Part shown: one piece after another, positions 11,311-23,200 of the stretch
Numbering within the stretch: the first letter of the stretch is position 1
Layout of the letters: each line of letters opens with the position of its first letter
NCBI RefSeq assembly: GCF_000006565.2
Contig: NC_031475.1
Coordinates: forward strand, 124,001-188,000
Direction of reading: 5' to 3'
Source: Toxoplasma gondii ME49
Taxonomy: Eukaryota > Apicomplexa > Conoidasida > Eucoccidiorida > Sarcocystidae
DNA length: 64,000 bases
The notes under the pieces: model-generated
The model's database searches: none
What the model was told of the DNA's origin: nothing
The model's input: the letters and a program-made list of their open reading frames with translations, nothing else
Made by a program: the position numbers and the translations under genes

Positions 11311-12739
11311 CTAGTTGACGACTGAAGCATTCCCTACCTGAGAAACATAGAGACGAGGTCGCTTCTCAGATGCGGACCCGGCAGGAGGGGCATTCTGATC
11401 CGGTGGAGGATTGTCTTGGCCTTTCTCTCCCCCCCCGCGTCTGAGTCGCGTAAGTCCTTGTTCCTCTGGTCCCTGGCCAGGCGGCATCGCTGCGATTGTG
11501 GGAGCCGCCCTGGCAATTGCTTCTATGCTAGGAACCACGAATTTCTCAGCGATGGAGAGAGCTTCATTCCACGGAATTTGAGGTCGCGTCTGTAGCCCTG
11601 TCGTAATCCCTTGTGCCGCCAGCTGAGTTGCCTGAGAAGCCATCCCTGTTACCGACCGCACTGCGTTCGTCGCCAAGCCAGCAACGCTTGCTACGCCGCC
11701 CTTGGCATGGTTCGCAACTTCACTGAGCAGAGACGGAGCTGCGTAAACCGGGTAAGTATTAGCAGGGTATCCACCCTGTACGTACTGCGGTGTGGAATAC
11801 GCTCCGTACGGATAGCTCATGCCATTCAGATAGGGTTCACCGCCGCCGCCTCCCTGTTGAGGAAGCCGTTCTGTACCGTCGGGGATGCCGTGATACCCCG
11901 CAGATATCGTGGGATAGGCAGGAAGGGACCCTGACTGTTCAAGATAGTACCCATACGGCGCTGCAAGGAGGAATATGCAAACAGGACAGCAACACCGGCG
12001 CATGTTTCGGGCACGCAGATGTCCCCGCGACATATTCCAGTGTCGCAACGATAAACTGATTTCTCCTTTCTTACAACCGCATGATGCTGGCTCATACGCG
12101 TGGATAATGAACTCCTGCATCTTTAGCTGCTAGTGAAGTTTTCATTTCTTCAACTACCAGGTAAACCAACGTAATGAGTCTTCACGATTAAAAGCACAGC
12201 AATACCGCCTTGGTGCTGGCTTATCCATAAGCACAATACTGTCTACAGTCTTACCTGCCATCGCTGAAGCGGCTGAGGCTGCACCCAGCGCGTTACTGAC
12301 CCGGCTAACTGCGCCGCGGACGACATTGCCAGCCCCAATTACCGCAGATGAGATAATCGGTCGAACCATGTACGCAGCTGCGGTTGTATATGGATTTTGG
12401 TTTTGGGCGATCAGGGTCAAAGTTGCATGACCTGGGTCATGCCAGACCTGCGGCTGTGGGCTGGAGGGCGGGAACGGGAACGGCTGGCCTATGACGGACA
12501 CGGACACGAGTGCAATACGTATATTCGTGAAAAAGGACCTCACGGAACAACGGGTGGTGGACTACCAACGAGACAGTTTTGTGGTGCATCCTGAAACCAG
12601 GCTCTCTCGGAAGTCAGTGCGACAACGACTTTCCTTCTCCGCAGTTCTATTACGCACAGCACTTGCCGCTAGCATAGTCGTATATACTGCCCCACTCACC
12701 AGCAGATGCAATCACCGTAATCATACTAGCACTCTCCAT
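11311..12739 (-). CDS. Tyr/Gly/Pro- and Ala-rich hypothetical protein
   Basis: Three exons are proposed on the minus strand: 12739-12700, 12488-12255 and 11960-11311. Both introns join in phase 1, with donors GCTG|GTGAGT and GCAG|GTAAGA and acceptors CATAG and TTGCAG. The predicted product is 307 residues. After a short N-terminus comes a Pro-rich stretch, then an Ala/Val/Ser-rich helical segment, a Tyr/Gly/Pro-rich low-complexity part (about residues 90-150), and a second Ala-rich helical segment, with a basic Gly/Arg-rich tail. No domain is recognised, and no clear signal peptide or membrane span is seen. The ATG at 12739 is chosen because it feeds the good donor at 12699; an upstream in-frame reading exists only from within the same ORF. 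The 3' end may instead splice at 11338 (CAG|GTAGGG) into a further exon. Function unknown. Confidence 0.55.
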
Positions 12740-14240
12740 TATGCTGCTACTCACCAGACCCAGAGAGGGGACACCGGAAAAGAACGGACGAAATGATTCC
12801 TCCGATGACCGCCATTCGAAGCCTTCGAGTTGCCATCCCCTGATTTGTCTCGAGCAGCCGGAAACCTGCCTGTGTCGTTCGAAGTATGTTTGCCAAAAAC
12901 GCAAAGGTTTCCAACTGTCAGTCACTCTTCCCTAACTTGTTCACTAGCGGTCCCATACGATACCGGAACAAGGAATTGTCCGATTGGCGTCTCAGGAGAG
13001 ACAGACCTGGACAGAAGGGGTTTCTGTGCGATAAGACGTCGCCACGTTTATGATCTAAAGAAAAAGGCACTGGCGTAATTAAAAGAGAGGCAACAGTAAG
13101 CTATACAATGACGCGCCACTGCACAGCTCCCCGGTAGACACACCGGCTTCGTCTAGCTGTAGTTACACCTCAACCCGTTGGCGAGCGGCCTATCGGACGA
13201 GCATGAATCCCCTGCACACAGCCACTCAGGCTGTTCCCCAGACAACATTTTGCTCTAATCTCGCTCCTGTCCTTTGAAAACCAACGGGAGCTGCGAAAGT
13301 ACCCTATGTCTACTCTCTCATTCACTTCGCCCTCTGTGTGTTGGACAACAGACGCAGTCCCGACTGAACAGAACGGGATTATCCTCGGAAGTAATTTGGC
13401 GAGTATCGACAGCTTTTAAGAAATAGCTGATCCCCTTCCAGCTTTTCGGCAGTCCTTTCGGGCCACCCTTCGTAAGGATCATCCCCACAGCGCAACACGG
13501 GATCGGCATTAGACACCACTGTTTAGTGCCGCAACGATAGACTGGCGTCTCTTTCGCCGTAGGGGGGCGCCAGAGGAACAATGCTGTTACAGTTGTGTGC
13601 TGCGCCCTCCCGGTTGTATTATCCTTACACAATTGCGTCTCGTTCCATGCTTTCGCTCATGATACACAGATTGCCTCTCCTGCAAAGTTTCTGCATCTGA
13701 AGCCATGTGCGCTCATGTTTTCACCTGCGTTCGTCGTTACGTTTCGCTGTCGTTTCTATGAACGCGAAGGCCTACTCATGCATCTCTATCGCGTATGGCA
13801 CACACGACCGTCGTTATCCGTGTCTCCCGGTTTAGTGTGGGATGCTTACTTACTGTAGTTGTCCCTTCCACATGAATCGTCTGCCACACGATCGTTTCGC
13901 TCTTTCGTGAAACACGAGGGAAAAAAAGACACACGGTCACCTCGGCAGCATTGCGCTGGCCACCACGCACACACATTGTGAAAACATGGCACAGACGAAC
14001 AAAGGAAGACACGTCAGTAGGCCGTTCAGCGCGTTTGCGGGCACATGCTGGTGAACGCAGCAAGCCACTGGATCACTTGAGTTAAGGTGAAGAAATGTAC
14101 ACGGTCTCTGATTCAGCTATGTCAACACGACGGGCATCGCAAGAAACATCCGTTTTCCTCTGGGCGCTTGATAATACATTGCGAAGTTGTCTGGCAGTTC
14201 ACCACACACCCACTACGGATGCGTTGCTAGAACACTGGTA
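12740..14240. other. Intergenic region with no supported gene
   Basis: This is the 5' flank of the small Tyr/Gly-rich gene and the 3' flank of the giant gene, both on the minus strand. Only short ORFs below about 110 codons are present, with no splice-consistent chain or motif. Probable promoter and 3' untranslated sequence. Confidence 0.45.
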
Positions 14241-17200
14241 TCATGGAACTGCGGCCGTTGCAGAAACGGACCTTCTTGTTAAACACTTCGCTCCCCTTCC
14301 ATAGACTGGGTCTTCCAGCATGTACGACTGTCCTGCTTTTCTGTGTCTTCTATATGAATAGAACTTGCGCAGTGCGAGAGCCAGGAGTTGCCGGAGTCTT
14401 TGGGAGACGATCGGCTGCAGAACGGCCTCTCTGTACGCTTGATGTTTCTGAAGTTCCTGCTGAAGCTGGTGTTGCGATTGGTTGAGCATGAGTGAGGGCT
14501 GCCCTTTGGGGGGGAGAAGGAGGAGATCTCGACACCAAACATCTCTCAGGGCAAAGAGAAATTCGAACAAAGGAGGGGCAACCACAACGAGAACTCGGGA
14601 GGGGAGGATCATAATTATGTGCGCAAACACGGCAAATGTATCTTCGTTGACAAGCTCCAAGTGTCGGGCCATACGTCCAACCGCGAGCAGCGAGATCCGC
14701 TGCTGTGATGCGGTCTCCTGTGCCTTCGCCTTCACAGACACTCGGCGCAGGGACTCTTCTGCCGTTGTGATCTGTGATTCAGTGTGTACCGCAAACTCAG
14801 GTGACCAGCGATTCATCCTACGATTCTTAGGGGGAGATTCGGAGAGGCAAAATAGCCCATTGGTATCAAGGATCTTTTGTTGGCTTACGGATTGCCCATG
14901 AGACGCGGCGTCCTGGGACATCTGCCTCTCTTCCGTTCGTCGGTTGTTCTCTTGCGATGACTTAATTCTAGTGTCGCAAAGTGAAGTGGCGCTAGGCGGA
15001 GCCAAATTCACCTCCGCTGCCGCTCTGAAAGTGTGGGTATCTAATGTGTCTGCTTCAGACGCTAACGGAGAACCCGGATTCCACGACGACGTCGAAGAAG
15101 TGGAAAGGGGGGAATGTACTGCTGCACCTCCGGAAGATATCACTCCGTTGTCAGCATTCTCGGGTTGCATGTGGCACTGACAATAAAATCTGTCCGCCGA
15201 TGAGTCTGTTCGGCGGAGTTCGGCCTCTGAGAGGTTACCACCCGTCCGATCCCCGCCTCTTACTTGACTGTTCTCCTGAATAATGAATCCATCTTGGGGC
15301 AAGTCGCGGTGCTCGTCGGTTCTCTGCAACTCCCAGGAGGCACGATGTAAATTGAATGTATAGGCTTCACTTAGTCGCGAAACTTTGTCCGACGATGGCG
15401 AATCGCTCTGAACATCGACTCGAGGCGTTCCTGGTACCCAGGACTGTACAATGTCCACAAACTGTTTTTTCTGATCGTGGTTGAACGCACGGAGATCCTC
15501 CTTATTGGCGGAACGCCCTTTGTCGCAATCAGTAGTGTTGCCTCCCGGGGTAGCTGGCAGCGACGAACTCGAAGTGTAAATGGCAGGCCGCGATTCAGAA
15601 AAGCCGTAACAATTTTGTACGCCCGTGGTGGAGTGTCTCGACTGCGATGACACCGCTTTCAAATATGGAGGCGAGGGCGGAGACGATTTGATTTGACGAG
15701 TGAGCGCCAAGTCCTTGCTTTTGCAGTTTTCCCCAAACTCGTCCTTGCTGCTTTCGTGTGCCCACGAGCTCCCGGGTCCGCGTGAAAGAAACATAGAACC
15801 TGTGTCGTTCTCGTCGCTTGGGATACTCGTTCGGTGTCCTTGTCCGTCCCGGTCAAACCCAATCCCCGTCTCTTCCCGGTAGCCTACTCTGTCCACAGGG
15901 ACTGGCGGAAATTTTCCTCTTTTCGTTTCGCTTACGTGTTGTGGAGGTTGCACATTGAGAGATGCCACCGGCGGCAACTGAGAGGAAGACACTTCTGTCT
16001 GGTGACCACTCGTTCCCCACTCAGCGCCTCTACTCCTTCGTTCGTTCGTATCTGCAAACCCCGGTGTCTGCCCATGCTCTTCACTTCTGTCAGCTCTGTC
16101 TCGCTGTGTCTGCGAGTGAGGGGATTGACCGTGGCTCGTTCTCCCCCCTTCACTCTCTTCTGCTGTCGGATCCCCTCCCCGGAATGTTCTTCTGTAAGTC
16201 AGCCCCTCGCATGCACCGCTTAAATAGTGAGGCATCATTTGCGCAAAAGACCTATCTTCCAGAGATCGTGTCCTTGCCATGTCTCGCTCGAGAACAGTGC
16301 TCGAACCGTGGCGAAGAGGGCTGCCCGCAAACACTGAGGACAGAGAAGCCGCTGCATCAGCTGTAGCTTCAGCCTCCTTTGCACGCTTCCAGGCCTCTTC
16401 ACGGAGAGACCGAGGAAGCGCGACAATGTCACCCAGACATGACAACGCCATTTCTCGCTGTGTTCGCCCACAGCGACAGCAGTAGGCCCCTTTGGGGACA
16501 AGCCACCAAAGGGCAGGACTTGCGTCGTTGTCTTCCTCGGTGAGCCAGGAGTCATCAATGATCGAGGGGAGCTGACCACGCTTGTCCCCATCGTTCAGCA
16601 TTCGTCCGCTCTGAGAAGCCTGTGGAGAAGAAAGGCCGGGTTTGTTTGCATTCGGCTTAGCAGATGGCTCTTGCAACGTATCACTGGAAGTCGAGCTACT
16701 TTTTTTTTTCGCGAGTAGTTCATCTCCTAGGGTCTCTCTCTGGTTCCGCACGCTACCACTATTCTCTGGTCTCGTCCTCTGACCTTCCTCGGAAAGTTTA
16801 TGCGACCATTCCTCAAGCTTACCACCCCTTTCCTGATCAATACTCTTGTGGGTAATCCCCGTCTCGACAGAGCCACTTTCTCGCCCGTTCCACTCCCGCG
16901 CATACTTTCTACCTCGCCACTGAAGCTCTGCGCTTCTTTCTCTGCCTTCCTCTTCATCTACAAAGAAGGCAAGTTCAGCCGCTTCACTCTGAGAAGCGCT
17001 GAAGAGATTGCCCCTCTCAACGACATGCCACCCGCTAGCTGGCGTCATTTTTTCCCAGTGCTTTTGCCAGGTTCGTTTCCAGGACAGCAACCACGCGTTT
17101 TCGAGCTCCGCCAGCTTCTCCTCTCGCTCCCTGAAGGCCGGGACAAGATATGAGAGGCTCTGCTTTGGAGAGAAATCTTCTGCAAGGCGAGCTGCTCCCT

Positions 17201-20200
17201 TCACAGCCTGTACATTCGGCTCAAGTGGAGGCGATATGTAACTTGATACCTTGATGTTCAAGTGATCTTTCCTGTCTGTGATTTTTTCGACGCTGGTTGA
17301 AAGTGAGAACCGTTCCCGAGGACTCTGAAGCACTGCAGCTTCTTCTTCCTGAGCTTTCGCAGCAGCCTTTACTTCACCGGTTGTTGGCGCTTGCTCCATA
17401 TCTTGGTGGACTGCCTGCTCGCATGCGACTTCTCTGTCCCTTCCTTGCACAGTCGCGGGCGTGTCCACGCGCATGAAGTTGCCATCCGCGTATGAGCCAT
17501 CTCCTCTTTCGCGATCTTTTCTCGCTTCTTTTGTTTCGTTTTCTAGCTTCTTACTGTCCTCGGTCCTCAGCTCCTGTGAACTCATGGGTGCTTTCTCCGA
17601 AGCTTCTGGTCGTCTTGCTCCCAGAAGGTCGTGAGTGGTTCCTATGTCCTCCTTCCTAGCGTGGAAGAAGTGTTTTTCCCCATGATTATTTCCCTTCCCA
17701 TTTCGACGTGGCTCCCTATCGTCGCCTCTCACTTCATTTCCGTTCCTCCTCCAGTTCTCTTCTCCTCCTTGTTGCCCCCTGATGGCGTCTCTCCACCGAC
17801 AGTTAAGAGGCCCAGCGTGCTCTGTCTGGCTGAAGGCTCGGGCCTGAGCACAGAAGGCCTCGTAGAGAGCTAACCCTTGGTCTGTGTGGAGAATCAGGCG
17901 ACTGGCTTCTTCTCGCGTTAACGAAAGGAACTGCATCGCCTCTTCAATTTGTTTTTCTTTCGCTCTCTCTTCAATGGCTGCACGCCAGGTGTGAAGCAGT
18001 TTCTGTTGCGATTCAATTTGCGCTTGGACTGCTTTCTGCTGTTCCACAACCTGCTCTAGCAAGTCGGTGAGCGTCAGCGGGTCTTTCGTGAGACCCTCAC
18101 CTGTCCCGACAGAGCCTTCGTCGCTGAAGGAAAGCTTCTTCTCCGTTGCCGCAGTCCTCTCGATTCCAGAGTGAGTAATTAACCGACGAGATTCAGGCGA
18201 GTTTGAACCCTTGTCTTCTTCCAAGTGGAGCTCGGTGTCTCCGCTCTGTGCTCGCGTCGAAAGCCGGGAAGCGGACGAGACAACAGAAAAGCTGGGTGCA
18301 TAATCGGCTACCTCCTGTCGGTCCGCTAATGCTCGGAGAACTGAGGGACCTCGCCGACGAGGAGAAAGAGGGGCTGCGCAATCGCAAGGCGACAGTTGTG
18401 GAGAAGGGAAGGAGGTCTGAGAGGGACAACACGACCACCATGCTTCAAGCTTTCTGCGCTCCACGTCCCCAGTCTCTTCACCGGCAGGCCCTCCCAACAG
18501 CGATCGCTGGGCCTCCATCAACCGTGCTCGAAGTTCCGAACCCTTTGTTTCCTCGGTATGGAGAAGAGCGAGAAGTTGCTGTTCACTCAGTCGGTTCTCT
18601 TGGACGCCAAACCAAGATGTAGAGGGTGATGGTGTCTCCGTTTCGGGCCACCCGACAAGCGTGTCGGTGTAACAGGTAGTTGCGTGCAGCCAGGGAGAGA
18701 ATGCAGACGTCGTTCCATCCTGGAGAGACGAACCCGAGCTGCCTGCGTTTTCTTCCTTTTCACTGTGACATTTTCCGTGGCTCTCGGCGCTCAAGAAGTG
18801 TAACTCGACTCGGATTGCCTCTGTTTCTCTATCTTGTTCGCTCTTTCTACTCTGAACGCACCCTGCCTGTACTTTTCTTGCCGCATCTCTGAGGGACATA
18901 GCCGTGTGCAGCGGTGTGTGGAGGTTAGTGGATGAATGCAATTTCCTCTCAGACTCATCTGAATAGCTGGTAGGCCCAGAGACAGGAGCGAAAGAGGAGG
19001 CAGAACAAGACAAAAGCATGGGAAACGGGGGAGAAGGAGAAGGAGGCGGGGCGAGCCGGTGAGAGGGAAATTCACTACTTGGACTTCTTCCGAAAAACGT
19101 CGGAGACTGACAGGTAGCTTCCACATAGCCTAGCTGCCTCGAAGGCGCCGAGGAACTTCTCATCCGTCCTAGCGAGTTACTGGGATGTCCCGACTTTTCA
19201 TCGGTGCATGCCACTATTAACGCAAGTCTCTCTCTTTCTGCTTTCACTGAACACTCTGCACCCTTTTCGGCTCTCGTAGTAACTTCAGTTTGTCCGCGTT
19301 TTTCCAGGCTGTTTTCAGCCTTGTTCTCATTGTCAGTGCGTATGTTTGGCGTGTTAAGGTCCATTTCGGCCACCGCATGCCTCACTTGAGTATTCCATCT
19401 GTGTGCGCTCTGCGGCCACTCGCTCGCTGCTGCCCTGTCTGCCTGGATGCCGTTTGTTTTCACGGCTAGGACCTCCGTTTTCATGGCGCCTGTATCTTCT
19501 GTGTATCTCTGGATTCTGTGTATATCTGTAGAGGCTCTGACTGTCGCCTGCATTTTCACGCTCGTTTCCAGCACATTTCCTGAATCTGTTTCTCCATGTG
19601 CGTGACCGACATCGCTTCCTTGCCCTTGTTTGACTTCTTCATCACCTGGCTGCTCGTACCTCTCGTCCTCAGGTTTGGTGTTGACTGGCTCATCTCTCCC
19701 TGCTCTCCCGAGTTCACGCCCTTCCCCTCCGTTCGCCTGCAGCCTCTCAACCGAAGCTCCCGGCTGACGGCCATAACTCCGCATCAGCTGTCGCAGCCGA
19801 CACCGCCGAATGTGACGCTGCATTTTCATTTGCAGTTCTTCTTCGTATTTGGCTATGAACGCCTGGAGGCCCTTCCGCAGAACCGTCGCCAAGATTTCCT
19901 GTTGCAGAAAAAACAACTGCGGAGGTCTCGACAGAATCTGGAGACTCTGAACGTCGATGTAGACAAGGGTCTTGGACGGTGTGTCTATACCACGCAGACA
20001 GGAGTTGCACGCAAGCACCATGTCCGCGGCTGCGGCGGCTGCGGTCGAGGCTGCGTCGGAGCGTTCAAACTGAGGTTCTACGCAATCGACCACGGCGCCT
20101 CTTCCAGCTGGAAAGGTGCACCCAGACGAGGAAGCGAAGGCTCTGTCACTTTCCGCGAGACAGGAAATTCGTGGAGTTTCTTGGTAGGGCGTTAGGTTCG

Positions 20201-23200
20201 ACCGATAGGACGCCACTGTGACGCTGCCGTCAAACGAATTGCCACTGAATGAAGGAGGGGTGAAGAGTGGATACGAGTGAAGGCGCGAAGGATACGCCGG
20301 TCCCGAGTTGGACAAAGACCAGGACACGGAGGCATCGCGATCTTTCCCGCCCCCTCCAATTGACGCGGAACCCACCGCCCCTCCAGGACTGTGACTGCCG
20401 TCGTGGAGTGCAGCATGCAAAGACAAAGCCCCAGACTTGGGTCCGGACAGAGGCGCGTCTGCAAAGGCTGCTTCCTGCCCCCGCGTGCTATTCCCCTCTG
20501 GCACCCCTTTCTCCCTAGGCATGTCGGGTCGAGAAGACGCCCCGAAAGAGGAAAAATGAGACACACCCGCGGAGACCGAAGGCGAAGCCCTTGATCCTCT
20601 GAGACCCGACCTGGCGTCTGCTGATGTCGATAGCGACCGACTCTGAGCGCCTCCGGTATCGGGTCCCCCGAGTGTACCACTCTTCACATTTCTCTCCATA
20701 AATGCAGCGGCGGCCGTGTCCCACCAAGCAGGGCTTCTCGCCGTTCCACCCTCTGCCTCTGAGGGAGTTAGCCCGCCTTTTCCGTCCACGCCTGAAGAGG
20801 GTCGTGCACCTTCATCTAAGTCCCGCTTGACTGTGTCTGCCTTCGCCTTCTTCGCAATGGTGAACCTGGAAGAAGCTTGAGACGAATGTAGTTGCTGCTG
20901 ATGAATCGCTTCTCGCTGGCAAGCCGTCGAACTCGCTATAAACGAGGCCGCTGCGGTCGCTGTCCCCATGGCTGACGAAGGGTAGTGGCCTCTCGGACTG
21001 GGCCCCCAGGCCGAAGGGACCTGCTGCCCAGAGAGCGGATGGCTCGTCGCTAAAGCCCGGAAAGAGAACAACGCGTCTGAGGATCCCAAGGCAGAGTGAA
21101 GTGCATGCGATGGCGGCAAGTGGGATGGTGTCGAAAAACTGGGGTGAGGTTGACCTGCAAGAGCAAGGCCGTTGTCTCCACCCCGACTCAGATTGCTCGG
21201 CCCTTGCCCGGCGAGCAGATGACCACTGAAGTGGTGCACATGTGAGAGGGCCACTGGAGGCAGACTGTGGATGCGAGGGTACGGTTGGGGTGACGAGGCA
21301 GCCAGGGCCGCGGGATGGAGCGCGACGAGCTGCGACGAGGTGTAGTGACATCCGGACCGCACATGCGAGGGCGGGGTGTGCTGGTGCTGAAGAAGCAACA
21401 ACTGCTGCTCCGTAAAACCTGGTGGAGGGAGGAGGGGCGGCGGCAGCGTCCCCGGAGGCGCACCACGAACTCCCCCTCCGCCCCCTGCGGCACACGTGCG
21501 AAAGAGGGGAGGAAACGCATATGCGACGGAGGCAGAAGTGCCTCCGAAAGCGAGAGCAGAAACATTTCCGGCAGCCGGATGGCCAGCAGGTTGAGAGGGA
21601 CCAAAAAGCGCAGGAGCGCAGCCGTTGTGATGTCCATGGGATGCATGCGGGAGCGGCGAGGATGGAAATGAAGCGGCGTGATGTGCTAAACTGTGAGCAC
21701 CGTTTCCTTGGTGACAGTTAGGAAAGGTCCACCACGAAGACGAAAACGACGCGTTTCCCTCCCTGTCTGGGACTGATGGGTCTCCACTAATTGAGTCGGC
21801 TCCTTCGAGAGGGGAAAATGAACTGAAAGACTCTTCAAGGTCCCTTCGAGACGATGAAGCCGCAGAAGAACTGACGGGGTAGGACGTCGTCCGAAAGGGC
21901 AGCGCTCGCCCTGTGGCTTCGCTGGAAGCTAACAAGAATTTCGAGACGAGAAGATCCAATCCGTTTGCTTCGGACCATGGATGAAAGAACCCTGGGACAA
22001 TGATCGAGAGCGGAATATCGAGAAGAAGAAGAGTGCTGATATTTTGATCTCGAACATGACCGTCTGCCTCGGTGCGGCCTTCGTTAGATGCACACACACG
22101 AAGGCATATGCTCTCTGGATGGAGACTTCGAAGAGGCTCAGGCAGGAATGCTCGCAGGGCCTGCCTTCGTGTGCTGACGTCTTCTTCCGTTTCCTCGCCG
22201 CCGTCACTGGCCTCGTCCCATTCCACTCTGGGCTGCTTCATGGTGCCTGAGCGTCAGACAAAGTGGGGCAACCGAAGGTGAGGCTCAAAGTGTTTCAGAT
22301 GAAATAGAGCTTGTGTACTGTTTTTAGTAAATAACATTTCAGTTCCAGTACCGACATCGTGAGACTGGAGAAGCTTCGGCCAAAACCAAGATGTTTCTGC
22401 GGTGCGCATGCAGAACCTCGTGCTACCCTTGATCTTCGAGATAGAAAGGCACTCCGGGACTGGGGCGAACATCTCAACAGCTTCTCCAAAAACCTCGAAA
22501 GAAAACGGGAAGCTGACAGATCACCATTCCGAGTTTCCGCAGCCGAAACTCTGTGGTGGTGACGCCCACGAGCTTGCCAAGACTTCTTCCTCTTGAATAG
22601 TTGTCAGCAGGAACACTTGTTGCTGCTTACCGCATGATCGCAGTATCATTTGAGTGTCGCCAAACAGACTACCGACTAACATCCTCTGTATGTGAGGCGG
22701 TGTTTAAACAGATGTCTAGGGACACTATCGACGTCACGACACCAAGGCAAAAGAGAAGTTTCAGCCGAAAAGCGAAGTCAGAGGAAATCTCTCTCCTTAT
22801 TGTCTTGTTGTGCGCCTTTCCTTTGCAACACACGACTGGAGGAGACAGAGCTGAGATTCTCAGAGACGCACACACAGCCTCTCACGTGGTTTCTAGACTG
22901 TCACGACACATCGACTTTTTCGCGTTGAAACAAATTTCGTAAAACTCCTATATCCGCCACTAAGACTCTGTGTGGCAGCACTTTTTTAGAACTTGCACAA
23001 CTGAGTGTATTCCAAAATCGGCACAGATCAACTCTTGAGATCTCACCTACGTAGCCTTTCGTGGTCTCCTGGTCGTGCGCAGGCGACCCTCGATGGGAGC
23101 CGAAGGGCGCCGTGGTCACCTGGCTGTGTGCAGCTGCAGCCAGGGGCCCTTTGGTATCTGGGAAGTTCCATTCGTTATCGGCAGAAGACAGGAATCCTCT

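Noticed and set aside
20812..21646. Long minus-strand ORFs in other frames of the giant exon
   Set aside because: They overlap the 2,666-codon frame and reflect its low-complexity composition.
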